DNA of 36,807 nt from Desulfobacterales bacterium (GTDB lineage Bacteria > Desulfobacterota > Desulfobacteria > Desulfobacterales > Desulfolunaceae): positions 1 through 36,807 of the forward strand of contig JAKSCC010000121.1 in NCBI GenBank assembly GCA_022360815.1, given 5' to 3'. This document shows, in pieces, positions 16,591 to 24,828 of the stretch. Both the position numbers and the translations under genes were made by a program. How positions within the stretch are numbered: the stretch's first letter is position 1; every line of letters begins with the position of its first letter. A model generated the notes under the pieces. That model saw only the letters and a program-made list of their open reading frames with translations. It made no database searches and was not told the DNA's origin.

Positions 16591-17757
16591 ATGGCACATG
16601 AAAACATCATCGAAGCCAAGAACCTCACCACCCACTTTTACACCTATGAGGGTGTGGTAAAGGCCCTGGACCGAGTCAGCCTCACCATAAAAAAGGGCAT
16701 TACCTTTGGCCTGGTGGGAGAATCAGGCTGTGGCAAAAGCGTCACCGTGCGCTCCATGATGCGCATCATTCAGGAACCCGGAAAAATCGAAGGGGGGCAG
16801 GTCCGATTCTTTCCCGATACCGACGCCATGAGAGAGGGCGTGGAACTCCTCTCAAAATCCGAGGCGTGGATGCAGGAGCTCAGGGGCGATCGCATCTCCA
16901 TGATCTTTCAGGAACCCAATGCTGCCTTAAACTCCATCATGCGAGTGGGCGACCAGGTGGCCGAAAGTTTTATGTTTCATCGCCGCCGTTCCATGAGCAA
17001 AAAAATCCTTGAAGACCTTGAATCGACTAAGACCCGCGTTTTCCCCGGAACCCGATCTCTTCAGAAAAACCTCTACGCCATCTCAGCCAAATCACCCGAT
17101 GCCCCTGTTTTGCGCCTCGCAAAACAGGTTCCCATCCTCAAACACTGGCAATTCCGTATGAAAAAAGAGGCGTTTCGAAGGGCCACCGAAATCATTGGAC
17201 GCCTCGGCATCGCCCACCCCAAAGAAGTGGCCGAAAGTTACCCCCACAACCTTTCAGGCGGCATGAAACAGCGTATTGTGATTGCCATTGCCCTGGCCTG
17301 CAAACCCGACCTCCTTATCGCAGATGAGGCCACGTCCAACCTCGATGTGACGGTTCAGGCTCAAATTCTTGATCTTTTAAAAGAGCTCAAAAAAACCGAA
17401 ATCTCCTCCATCCTCATGATCACCCACGACCTGGGCGTGGTGGCTGAAACCTGCGATCGTGTGGGCGTCATGTATGCCGGTACCCTTTGTGAAGAGGCCG
17501 ACACCCAGCCTCTTTTTAAAACACCTCTCCATCCGTACACCCAAGCCTTGCTCGCCTCTGTGCCAAAATTCCATCAAGAAGGTGAGCTTAAAACCATTGA
17601 CGGTACCGTGCCCAATCTGGTGCACCCCCCTTTGGGGTGCCGGTTCCACCCCCGCTGCCCCTACGTCATGGAGATTTGCAAAACCCAAGTTCCTCTGTTG
17701 CAAGAGGCAAGGCCCAACCACCGTGTGGCCTGCCATCTTTATGACGCGATATCGTAA
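16591..17757 (+). CDS. Peptide-type ABC transporter, ATP-binding protein DppD/OppD, with internal insertion
   Basis: 388-residue cytoplasmic ATPase, against about 330 in typical family members. Walker A is GESGCGKS (43-50), the Q-loop Gln is 107, the signature is LSGGMKQ (221-227), and Walker B is LLIADE (241-246). The extra length lies mostly between the Q-loop and the signature, about residues 130-190, and is rich in Lys and Arg. After Walker B the usual DEPTTALD reads DEATSNLD. The C-terminal oligopeptide-transporter extension with GCRFHPRCPY is present. It should pair with the following DppF-like ATPase. Confidence 0.9.
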   Translation: MAHENIIEAKNLTTHFYTYEGVVKALDRVSLTIKKGITFGLVGESGCGKSVTVRSMMRIIQEPGKIEGGQVRFFPDTDAMREGVELLSKSEAWMQELRGDRISMIFQEPNAALNSIMRVGDQVAESFMFHRRRSMSKKILEDLESTKTRVFPGTRSLQKNLYAISAKSPDAPVLRLAKQVPILKHWQFRMKKEAFRRATEIIGRLGIAHPKEVAESYPHNLSGGMKQRIVIAIALACKPDLLIADEATSNLDVTVQAQILDLLKELKKTEISSILMITHDLGVVAETCDRVGVMYAGTLCEEADTQPLFKTPLHPYTQALLASVPKFHQEGELKTIDGTVPNLVHPPLGCRFHPRCPYVMEICKTQVPLLQEARPNHRVACHLYDAIS

Positions 17758-17779
17758 CCCCATTTTTTCTGGAGTCACC

Positions 17780-18817
17780 ATGGACAGTGAGACCATTCTT
17801 GAGCTGAAAAATCTGAAAAAGTATTATCCTGTACTTGGGGGCGTGCTCCGGCGTGAGGTCAATACCGTCAAAGCGCTGGACGGGGTAAATCTTCAAATCA
17901 AACGAGGGGAGTGCTTGGGCATTGTGGGAGAATCTGGCTGCGGCAAAACGACCACAAGCAAAGCCCTTATTCGACTTCACCCAGTAACCTCCGGCTCCAT
18001 CTTCTTTCATCCCAAGGGCAAAGAGCCCGTGGATATAGCAAAGATGAGCCCACGCCAAATAAAAAAAGAGGGCCTTCGCCACCGACTCCAGATGGTTTTT
18101 CAAGACCCCACCACTTCCATGAACCCGCGTATGCTGGTAAAAAATATCATCGCTGAACCCATCGCCGAGCAAGAAAATCTTTCGGCACGTCAGATGGAAG
18201 AGCGGGTGGTGGAACTCCTCAACCTGGTGGGCCTAAACAAAGACCATCTCTTCAGGTACCCCCATGAATTCTCCGGGGGGCAGCGCCAACGCATTGCCGT
18301 GGCTCGAGCCATTGCCACCCACCCCGATGTGCTTGTTCTGGATGAACCCACAAGCGCACTGGACGTCTCGGTTCAGGCTCAAATTCTCAACCTGCTGCAA
18401 CAGCTTCGCAAAAAACTGGGTCTCACTTACCTCTTTGTGACCCACCACCTTCTCGTCGTCAAATACATCTCCGATCGCATTGCCGTTATGTACCTGGGCA
18501 AGGTGGTGGAACTCTCCAAAACCGAACAACTTTTTACAGCCACCAGACACCCCTACACCTGGGCTCTGCTTTCGGGCATTCCCAGCACCGAATTAGAAGA
18601 GAGCCGAAGCCGCGTCCTTCTAGAAGGAGACGTACCCAGCCCACTCTCCCCCCCTCCAGGCTGCCGGTTTCACACTCGATGCCCCTTTGCCGTTGAAATC
18701 TGCCACCACATGGAGCCGCCCCTTGACGAGATCTCAGCCGACCATTTTGTGGCGTGTCACAGATCACATGAGACAGCAAAACTTTTTGCAGAGTACCGGG
18801 CCGACCAACAGCCTTAA
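17780..18817 (+). CDS. Peptide-type ABC transporter, ATP-binding protein DppF/OppF
   Basis: 346-residue cytoplasmic ATPase. The ATG at 17780 has TGGAG 5 bases upstream, and the protein then starts with the usual strand before KYYPVLGGVLRR, a DppF-type opening. Walker A is GESGCGKT, the signature is FSGGQRQR, Walker B is VLVLDEPTSALDV, and the C-terminal extension contains GCRFHTRCPF. It starts 22 bases after dppD and closes the importer unit. A hairpin about 105 bases downstream may end the message. Confidence 0.93.
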   Translation: MDSETILELKNLKKYYPVLGGVLRREVNTVKALDGVNLQIKRGECLGIVGESGCGKTTTSKALIRLHPVTSGSIFFHPKGKEPVDIAKMSPRQIKKEGLRHRLQMVFQDPTTSMNPRMLVKNIIAEPIAEQENLSARQMEERVVELLNLVGLNKDHLFRYPHEFSGGQRQRIAVARAIATHPDVLVLDEPTSALDVSVQAQILNLLQQLRKKLGLTYLFVTHHLLVVKYISDRIAVMYLGKVVELSKTEQLFTATRHPYTWALLSGIPSTELEESRSRVLLEGDVPSPLSPPPGCRFHTRCPFAVEICHHMEPPLDEISADHFVACHRSHETAKLFAEYRADQQP

Positions 18818-18921
18818 TCCGTCGCACGAGAAAGACGTTTCCCCTCACACGGCTTCCTTCGTATTCATTGGACCCAATCCCCAGACTCTGATATACAACC
18901 AGCTTATTTCATGATTCATAT

Positions 18922-18950
18922 ACCCGGGAGGTTACTCTACCCCGGGTTTT
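18922..18950 (+). terminator. Possible terminator after the peptide importer
   Basis: ACCCGGG (18922-18928) and CCCGGGT (18941-18947) form a perfect 7-bp stem with a 12-base loop, followed by a short T run at 18947-18950. It lies 104 bases after the dppF stop and 17 bases before the rlmK start. The T tract is short, so partial read-through is likely. Confidence 0.5.
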
Positions 18951-18967
18951 CATATATTGAGGAGACC

Positions 18968-19930
18968 ATGGAGACCGCACAAAGGGAAAAATATCGTCAG
19001 CAGGCTGATATGCTGGCCAACAAGGCAAAGAAAAAATTCAAACACCTTAAAAAACGATTTGCCCGTCAAAATATTTCGGTTTTTCGTCTCTACGACTGGG
19101 ATATTCCCGAAATCCGTGCGGTGGTGGATTGGTACGACGGACATTTGGTGGTGGGAGAGTACACACGAAGGCAGTCGACACCAGAGTGGCTGCCTATGAT
19201 GGGTACCGCCGTTGCCGACGCCCTTTCTGTGCCCAAAGAAAAACTGCACCTCAAAGAGAGAAAGGCGGGAAAGCAGGAGGGCAAGCGGTATAAACGCCTG
19301 GCCAAAACCAATGCCAAAATCGTCATGTCCGAACGGGATCTCGACTTTATTATCAACCCGTATGACTATGTTGACACCGGCCTCTTCTCCGACCACCGAA
19401 ACACTCGAGTCATGGTTCGGGAGATGGCAGAGGGCAAAAAATTTCTAAATCTCTACTGCTACACCGGATCATTTACCTGTTACGCAGCCAAAGGCGGAGC
19501 GGCCTCTTCCACCAGTGTAGACAGAGCCGAAACCGCCACCTCCTGGACTCAAGAAAATCTCACGCTCAATGGGCTTGATTCCAAGGCCCACGAAGTGATT
19601 CAGTTGCACACCCCTGATTTTCTTAAAATGGCAAAGCAAGAGGGCCGCACCTGGAACCTCGCCGTGGTGGACCCGCCCTCATACTCCACCACCTCGTCCA
19701 CCGGCGACGCCTTTGATATCGCCAAAGATCACCCCTGGCTTCTTGAGGCTGTGGTGGCGGTAATGGAGCCGGGTGGAACCATCTTCTTCTCCACCAACCA
19801 CCAAAACTTCTCACCCATGCTGGACGAACTAAAAATTCGAAGTGCCGAGGAGATCACCCACAAAACCATTCCCGAAGATTACATCAGCAAGAGAAAACAG
19901 ATCCATCGCTGCTGGAAAATTGAGATTTAG
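18968..19930 (+). CDS. rlmK: 23S rRNA methyltransferase, RlmK type (stand-alone)
   Basis: 320-residue cytoplasmic Rossmann-fold methyltransferase. It matches the second half of E. coli RlmKL, which makes m7G2069 in 23S rRNA: ISVFRLYDWDIPE near residue 36, DTGLFSDHRNTR near 136-147, SAM motif FLNLYCYTGSFT near 159-170, and the catalytic DPPSYS at 235-240. The RlmL half and its THUMP domain are absent. The ATG at 18968 is chosen because GAGGAG lies just upstream. It sits between the importer and a convergent OmpA gene with a terminator in between, so it is probably a single-gene unit or read through from the importer. Confidence 0.88.
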   Translation: METAQREKYRQQADMLANKAKKKFKHLKKRFARQNISVFRLYDWDIPEIRAVVDWYDGHLVVGEYTRRQSTPEWLPMMGTAVADALSVPKEKLHLKERKAGKQEGKRYKRLAKTNAKIVMSERDLDFIINPYDYVDTGLFSDHRNTRVMVREMAEGKKFLNLYCYTGSFTCYAAKGGAASSTSVDRAETATSWTQENLTLNGLDSKAHEVIQLHTPDFLKMAKQEGRTWNLAVVDPPSYSTTSSTGDAFDIAKDHPWLLEAVVAVMEPGGTIFFSTNHQNFSPMLDELKIRSAEEITHKTIPEDYISKRKQIHRCWKIEI

Positions 19931-19954
19931 AGACAAAAATCGCTCTTTCCCCAT

Positions 19955-19997
19955 CAAAAAAACAAAGCCCCCTGCCGGATTACGACAGGGGGCTTTG
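19955..19997 (-). terminator. Rho-independent terminator of the OmpA-family gene
   Basis: Perfect 12-bp stem CAAAGCCCCCTG (19963-19974) / CAGGGGGCTTTG (19986-19997) with an 11-base loop. A-rich sequence at 19955-19962 gives the T tract on the minus strand. No T tract follows on the plus strand, so it mainly serves the minus-strand gene. Confidence 0.9.
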
Positions 19998-20023
19998 CTA
20001 TCTGTATAGGATCGATCTTGAGG

Positions 20024-21133
20024 TTACTTCACAACGCGAAGCTCCACCCTTCGATTCATTTTCCGACCTTCCACGGTGCTGTTGTCTGCCACAGGTGCCT
20101 TATGTGAGTGACCCAGGTACTGCATACGAGAGCCGTCGATCCCTTTGTTGACCAAGTAGTCGTAAGCGGCCTTGGCACGCCCCAAAGAGATCTGCTCATT
20201 GACCATCGCCGATCCAATGTTATCGGCATGGCCTTCCAGTACGATGCGCACCTTGGGATTGGCTTTCAGAACCGCTGACACCTCATCAAGTTTGGACCTA
20301 TGCTCTTCAAGGAGTTCTGCTTTTCCAAAGGCAAAGTTCACCCCTTTAAGAACCCAGCAACCATGCATATCCACCATGGCACCTTTGGGGGTATCGAGAC
20401 ACTTATCCTTTTCGTCGCTCATCCCGTCGTTGTCGTCATCAACCACCACCGGACAGCCCAGCTCATCGACCATCTGTCCCATGGGTGTTTCAGCACACAT
20501 ATCCCGATCATCCGGCACGCCATCTCCATCGCTGTCCATTTTCATCGGCATCATCATCGGCTCCATGGGCTTCATAGACTCCATGGGTTTTGCCATCATC
20601 TTCTCTTTACCCAGAGTCCAGGTCAGCCCAACCTGCCCGGAAATGTTGTTGTGAAACTTATCCACAGGCATCACATGTCGCAGGTCAACCCTCAAGGCCA
20701 AGCCCTTCTTCAGGTCATACTTAAAACCCGCGCCATAGTTGACCATCACATCGGTTCGCCCCTCTCCATTTTCAGGATCAACGCGAAGAAGCCCAACCCC
20801 TCCCAAAACAAAAGGAGTGAACTTTTTTCCTCCCTTCAAATGGTAGAGCCAGTCAAAGCCGACTCGCTGAGCATCCACATCAATATCGCTTCGATCCTGT
20901 TCTGTTTTGATCCAGGTTCCTCCAACTTCCAGTGTCACTTTATCGTCCACAGGAATCCCAAGAATCAAGCCAATGCTGTAGCCATCTTCCAGATCCTGAT
21001 TTCCCTCAAAAAAATGACCACCCACAGTGGGGGTGATCTCAATTTTATTTTCGATTTCATCGGCATGCAGAGGGAGAGCCCAAAGCATTAGCAGAGCCAG
21101 TGCCCACAGCAAAAACGGCTTGCCTTGTTTCAT
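20024..21133 (-). CDS. OmpA-family outer-membrane protein with TSP3 calcium-binding repeats
   Basis: 369-residue outer-membrane protein. The signal peptide covers residues 1-24. Residues about 28-175 look like a small OmpA-type beta barrel, with alternating hydrophobic strands and aromatic girdle residues. A linker with ten Met in 21 residues (179-199) leads into two thrombospondin type-3 repeats, DSDGDG at 200 with Cys213/Cys227 and DDDNDG at 232 with Cys245/Cys259. The C-terminal OmpA peptidoglycan-binding domain (about 262-369) contains the LEGHADNIGS and RRVELRV elements. AAGGAGG lies 8 bases before the ATG. Likely role: tethering the outer membrane to the cell wall. Confidence 0.92.
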   Translation of the reverse strand: MKQGKPFLLWALALLMLWALPLHADEIENKIEITPTVGGHFFEGNQDLEDGYSIGLILGIPVDDKVTLEVGGTWIKTEQDRSDIDVDAQRVGFDWLYHLKGGKKFTPFVLGGVGLLRVDPENGEGRTDVMVNYGAGFKYDLKKGLALRVDLRHVMPVDKFHNNISGQVGLTWTLGKEKMMAKPMESMKPMEPMMMPMKMDSDGDGVPDDRDMCAETPMGQMVDELGCPVVVDDDNDGMSDEKDKCLDTPKGAMVDMHGCWVLKGVNFAFGKAELLEEHRSKLDEVSAVLKANPKVRIVLEGHADNIGSAMVNEQISLGRAKAAYDYLVNKGIDGSRMQYLGHSHKAPVADNSTVEGRKMNRRVELRVVK

Positions 21134-21624
21134 ACGACGTACCTCCTTAAGTGAATCGTGACCGAGAAGAACAGATACCTTTTGGCTTAGGTCTCCAGGA
21201 AAATCTGCTCTCTAAAACCGTCACAACTCATCAACGATCCCCGCACACAACGCAGGTCAACGTCTGTGGAAGTAAAGGGTCACTCAATGAAAGGGAGGAG
21301 AAAAAAGAGGATACTGCGAAAAGAGGAGAATCGCTTATGTCATGATGTGAAGAGAGTGCTGCACACTGTGCAGTGGCGCAATCTTTCCCAGATCAATGCG
21401 CCGGTATCAATTTCTGGACGTATCATACATCAAGGGACAGGAAAAAAACAACAAATAATTGCGTTTTTTTATTAAAAATACAACATGCAAACCTTCCACA
21501 TCGTGTGGCCCGCCATAACACCGATTCACGTTTTATGGAGCCACCACGTTTAACAATGCGCAAAACTTTTCTGCACAAGGCCCCGTATGGTATGGTTCTA
21601 CCCCAACCCCATTTGGAGGCGCTT
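21134..21624. other. Intergenic region with a perfect dyad, no gene supported
   Basis: About 490 bases between two divergent genes. Frames that cross it have no ribosome-binding site and no recognisable protein. The only clear structure is the 15-base palindrome CTGCACACTGTGCAG at 21359-21373, which could be an operator. Confidence 0.5.
21359..21373. promoter_or_regulatory. Perfect 7+1+7 palindrome, possible operator
   Basis: CTGCACACTGTGCAG is a perfect inverted repeat around one central base. It lies 226 bases upstream of the OmpA start and 252 upstream of the DUF362 start. It is too short for a terminator. I cannot name the regulator. Confidence 0.25.
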
Positions 21625-22749
21625 ATGACCACCCCTGAAATCCTTTTGTCATCTGTTTACGACGAAAAAATCATCATGGCCCAGGTGGGAGAACTCCTGG
21701 ATCGCCATCTTCCCCGGCCGCCCCACTCTGGCCAGCGGGTTCTCATCAAACCCAACCTCCTGCTCTCGGCCCCCCCAGAAAGAGGCATCCTGACGCACCC
21801 TTTTGTCGTAAAGGCAGCGGTCAAATGGGTTCTTGATCACGGCGGAAAAGCTATTGTGGCTGACAGCCCTGCCATGGGAACGGTTCAGCGAATCTGGAAG
21901 GCGGGTGGTTTTGCCGATGCCATGGAGGACATGGATCTTTCTGTATCGGAGTTTTGCTCTGAAAAAAAAGTGGCGGTAGGAGCCCCTTTCGGAACCATAG
22001 CCCTGGCCAAAGAGGCACTGGAGACGGACCTCATCATCAATCTTCCCAAGTTCAAAACCCACGCCATGATGGCCCTCACTCTGGGGGTTAAGAACCTTTT
22101 TGGATGTGTGGTGGGCTTTGAAAAGCCCAAATGGCATGCCCGCGCCTGTATTGAGAGGGATCACTTTGCCCGGCTTCTTGTGCGCATTGCCGAGGCCGTC
22201 TCTCCGAGCGTGACCCTTGTTGACGGCATCACAGGCATTCAAGGCCAAGGCCCTGGGAAAAGTGGAGAGCCGGTACACCTGGGGTGCCTCGTGGCTGGCT
22301 CAAATGTTCACGAGGTGGACGCCCTCTGTGCGGCCATGACACCCCTTTTGCCCTCTGAGCTGCCCACACTCACGGCAGCCCATGCCATGGGAATACTCCC
22401 ATACATTCCAAGCCCTCCCGTGGGTATCCCACACTTTCCCCACTTTAAACTTCCCACCCAGAGCCCGGTTACATTTGGGCCGCTTCCGTTAAAAAACCTC
22501 ATAAGACGCCATATGGTGCAGCGCCCGGTGGTGGATCCAGCCAAATGCCGACAGTGCAGCCACTGCCTTGAGTATTGCCCTGCAAATGCCATCTCAAAGA
22601 CATCTGATGCGATCGCCTTTGACCTCAAGGAGTGCATTCGATGCTATTGCTGTGTGGAGGTGTGCCCCCATGCAGCCCTTGAAGCGGCAGACCCGCCACT
22701 GGGTCGTCTGGTACAACGCACAAAAAACCTCATTGATAGAATATCCTGA
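21625..22749 (+). CDS. DUF362-domain protein with C-terminal two-cluster ferredoxin
   Basis: 374-residue cytoplasmic protein. Residues about 8-285 form a DUF362 domain, recognisable from the VLIKPNLL motif at 39-46 and from INLPKFKTHAMMALT near 138-152. The C-terminus carries two 4Fe-4S motifs, C308-x2-C311-x2-C314-x3-C318 and C337-x2-C340-x2-C343-x3-C347, each followed by Pro. DUF362 has no settled biochemical role; these fusions are common in anaerobes and are assumed to take part in electron transfer. The ATG at 21625 has GGAGG 5 bases upstream. The gene is convergent with the LysR regulator. Confidence 0.88.
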   Translation: MTTPEILLSSVYDEKIIMAQVGELLDRHLPRPPHSGQRVLIKPNLLLSAPPERGILTHPFVVKAAVKWVLDHGGKAIVADSPAMGTVQRIWKAGGFADAMEDMDLSVSEFCSEKKVAVGAPFGTIALAKEALETDLIINLPKFKTHAMMALTLGVKNLFGCVVGFEKPKWHARACIERDHFARLLVRIAEAVSPSVTLVDGITGIQGQGPGKSGEPVHLGCLVAGSNVHEVDALCAAMTPLLPSELPTLTAAHAMGILPYIPSPPVGIPHFPHFKLPTQSPVTFGPLPLKNLIRRHMVQRPVVDPAKCRQCSHCLEYCPANAISKTSDAIAFDLKECIRCYCCVEVCPHAALEAADPPLGRLVQRTKNLIDRIS

Positions 22750-22802
22750 CGTTTTTCCGAAACGAATGGTAGCTAAAGAGTGACAGGATGCTTAAAAACA
22801 GC

Positions 22803-23630
22803 TCAAGCCACCATCTGCTTCAAAACATCTCGAATCACACGGGAGCTGTCTCGAGCCGAGGGGTAACAGATTCCGATGCGGCGAAACATGCGAGGGCCAT
22901 CAAAGGGACGGGTCACCACACCTTGGCCGTATTCGGCCACCCCTTCGGGTAGAAAGGAGATGCCAAAACCTGCTTGAATGAGCTGAAGCACCTGCCCTTT
23001 GTGTTCGGCACGGGTGGAGATATTGAGTTTCATTCCTTCTCCAGCAAGAATTCCCATGGTCTGCTGATGGGCTTCGCATGGTGGGCACTCAATAAAGGGG
23101 TGGGCGTGAAGCATCTCTCCGGTGATAGAAGAGACCGATACAAGGGGGTGGGTTTCTGGAAGACAGACCAGGTAATCCTCCTCCCACAATGGGGTAAAGA
23201 GCTCGTCCTCTTTTTTAAAAAGGTCCAGTGTGAGTCTGGCATCGGAAGGGGCATCGTGGTCCACCACTTCCAGTTGCAACGAAAAAGATACCCGGCGCAT
23301 CTTTGCCAAAGTCTCTTTAAGCTGCATCGGAGAAAGGTCTGGAAAAAGCCCCAACTTCAATTGAACCGGGGCCTGCTCTTCAGTAAAAAGGGAGGTCAGC
23401 TCACGGGCATCTTTCAAAAGCTTTTTGGCCGAAGGATAGAGATGGTGGGCTTCGTCGGTCAGGTTCACCCCTTTTTTGTGCCGGGCAAACAGCGCCACCC
23501 CCAGCATCTCCTCCAGCTGTTTGATGGCGTTTGATAAGGAAGGTTGGGAGATATAGCAACGCCTCGATGCAGCCGTAATACTTTTTTCTTCATATACCGC
23601 CACAAAGTAGCGCAGCAATCTCAACTCCAT
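22803..23630 (-). CDS. LysR-family transcriptional regulator
   Basis: 275-residue DNA-binding protein. The start is placed at 23630, where GGAGAGAGAG precedes an ATG and the protein begins MELRLLRYFVAVYEE, the standard LysR opening. The winged helix-turn-helix occupies about residues 18-37 with AASRRCYISQPSLSNAIKQL. The remaining part is the two-lobed effector domain, with a CPPC pair in the second lobe. It lies 89 bases downstream of the short-chain dehydrogenase gene on the same strand. That gene or the 24525-24541 dyad in front of it may be its target, which is inferred from position only. Effector unknown. Confidence 0.9.
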   Translation of the reverse strand: MELRLLRYFVAVYEEKSITAASRRCYISQPSLSNAIKQLEEMLGVALFARHKKGVNLTDEAHHLYPSAKKLLKDARELTSLFTEEQAPVQLKLGLFPDLSPMQLKETLAKMRRVSFSLQLEVVDHDAPSDARLTLDLFKKEDELFTPLWEEDYLVCLPETHPLVSVSSITGEMLHAHPFIECPPCEAHQQTMGILAGEGMKLNISTRAEHKGQVLQLIQAGFGISFLPEGVAEYGQGVVTRPFDGPRMFRRIGICYPSARDSSRVIRDVLKQMVA

Positions 23631-23719
23631 CTCTCTCTCCTTCCTTCGATTCCACGCCTTGTCCCTTTGCCTGAACCTGGATGTGAAGGCCCACACAAGC
23701 CTCCACATCCGAGCTTACA

Positions 23720-24439
23720 TTAGGGCTCTTGACGTGTGGCGGCAATCACTATTTCTCGAATACACACGTTCTGGGGCTGCCCATAGGCAAAGGTGATGGA
23801 ACGCGCGATGTCATCGGCCACCAGGGCCCCTCCCATGCTCGCCTTCCAATCTTCGTAGCCGTCGACAATCTCCTTGGAGGTGGTGTGTCCAAGAAGTTCG
23901 GTCTCCACAGCACCGGGGGCGATGGTGATAAAGCGCACATCACTTAAGGCCACCTCTTCGCGAATGGTCTCGGTGATGGCGTGTACGGCAAACTTGGTGC
24001 CGCAGTATACAGCATGGTTTCCAAAGCTTTTGCGCCCAGCAATTGAACTGATATTGATCACCGTGCCCTGACCGCGAGACTTCATGCCAGTCAGCACCAG
24101 ATGGATACCATTTAAAAGCCCCATCACGTTGACATCAAACATCTTCTTCCACTCGGCAGGATCCTGAATATCGGCCTGACCCAGCAGCATCACACCCGCA
24201 TTGTTTACCAGGCAGTCGCATGGGCCGTAAAGCCCTTCGGCTTTCTGGATTGCCGCGGAAAAAGCACCCATATCGGTCACATCCACTGATTCGCAAAGGG
24301 TGTTGGGAAGATTCAAGGCCTCAAGGCGCTCAACACGCCTTGCAACAAGCAAAAGGGGGTGTCCGAGGTCTGAAAAGTGCCTGGCGGTTGCCGCGCCAAT
24401 ACCTGAACTTGCCCCTGTGATGATAACAAGTGGTTTCAT
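23720..24439 (-). CDS. Short-chain dehydrogenase/reductase (classical SDR)
   Basis: 239-residue NAD(P)-dependent oxidoreductase. The glycine motif TGASSGIG is at residues 8-15, NNAG at 79-82, catalytic Ser in NISSIAG at about 131-132, and Y145-x3-K149. The basic residues RRVER after the second strand favour NADP. Overall layout resembles YdfG-type serine/3-hydroxy acid dehydrogenases, but the substrate cannot be assigned. GGAGATATGACACC lies before the ATG. A LysR gene follows on the same strand. Confidence 0.9.
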   Translation of the reverse strand: MKPLVIITGASSGIGAATARHFSDLGHPLLLVARRVERLEALNLPNTLCESVDVTDMGAFSAAIQKAEGLYGPCDCLVNNAGVMLLGQADIQDPAEWKKMFDVNVMGLLNGIHLVLTGMKSRGQGTVINISSIAGRKSFGNHAVYCGTKFAVHAITETIREEVALSDVRFITIAPGAVETELLGHTTSKEIVDGYEDWKASMGGALVADDIARSITFAYGQPQNVCIREIVIAATRQEP

Positions 24440-24828
24440 GGTGTCATATCTCCTGTGGATCGTAAAATCTATGGATTAAAGAGGGCCTTTCCACAAGGCC
24501 TTGTGCCTTAAAGGCGCTAAGAAACCGGAGAGACTCTCCGGAAGATTGGTTAAATCACAATGCATTGCCTTGATATGGGCGGGAGTATGGGCCAGACAGA
24601 AGGTGAAGTAAAATACCTGTTTTATATGGTGACCATAGCCGCAAGCTATGATTACAGCACCATAAGCATTCAAATATAATTTCAAAGCATTATAGCAGCA
24701 TCAAGAGACGATGCCCCGTTTTTTTTAAAGAAATATTCCCTCGCAAGACACTTGCTCGTCAAGATACTTTGCGATAAAAGATTGACGACAAAATGGCACC
24801 CTTAAAAACAACAATAAGGAGGTTTTCC
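24440..24828. other. Divergent intergenic region
   Basis: About 390 bases between the SDR gene and the small basic-protein gene. It contains the 17-base palindrome at 24525-24541 and a small CATAGC/GCTATG hairpin at 24634-24650. No gene is supported; the one possible minus-strand frame has no ribosome-binding site and no recognisable product. Confidence 0.5.
24525..24541. promoter_or_regulatory. Perfect 8+1+8 palindrome upstream of the SDR gene
   Basis: CCGGAGAGACTCTCCGG is a perfect inverted repeat around one base, about 86 bases upstream of the SDR start. It may be a regulator binding site or a tight RNA hairpin. It does not show the T-N11-A spacing of a classical LysR box. Confidence 0.35.

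Noticed and set aside
21373-21624. 84-codon N-terminal extension of the DUF362 protein
   Set aside because: The extension has no domain character, and a GGAGG site precedes the ATG at 21625, where the family normally begins.
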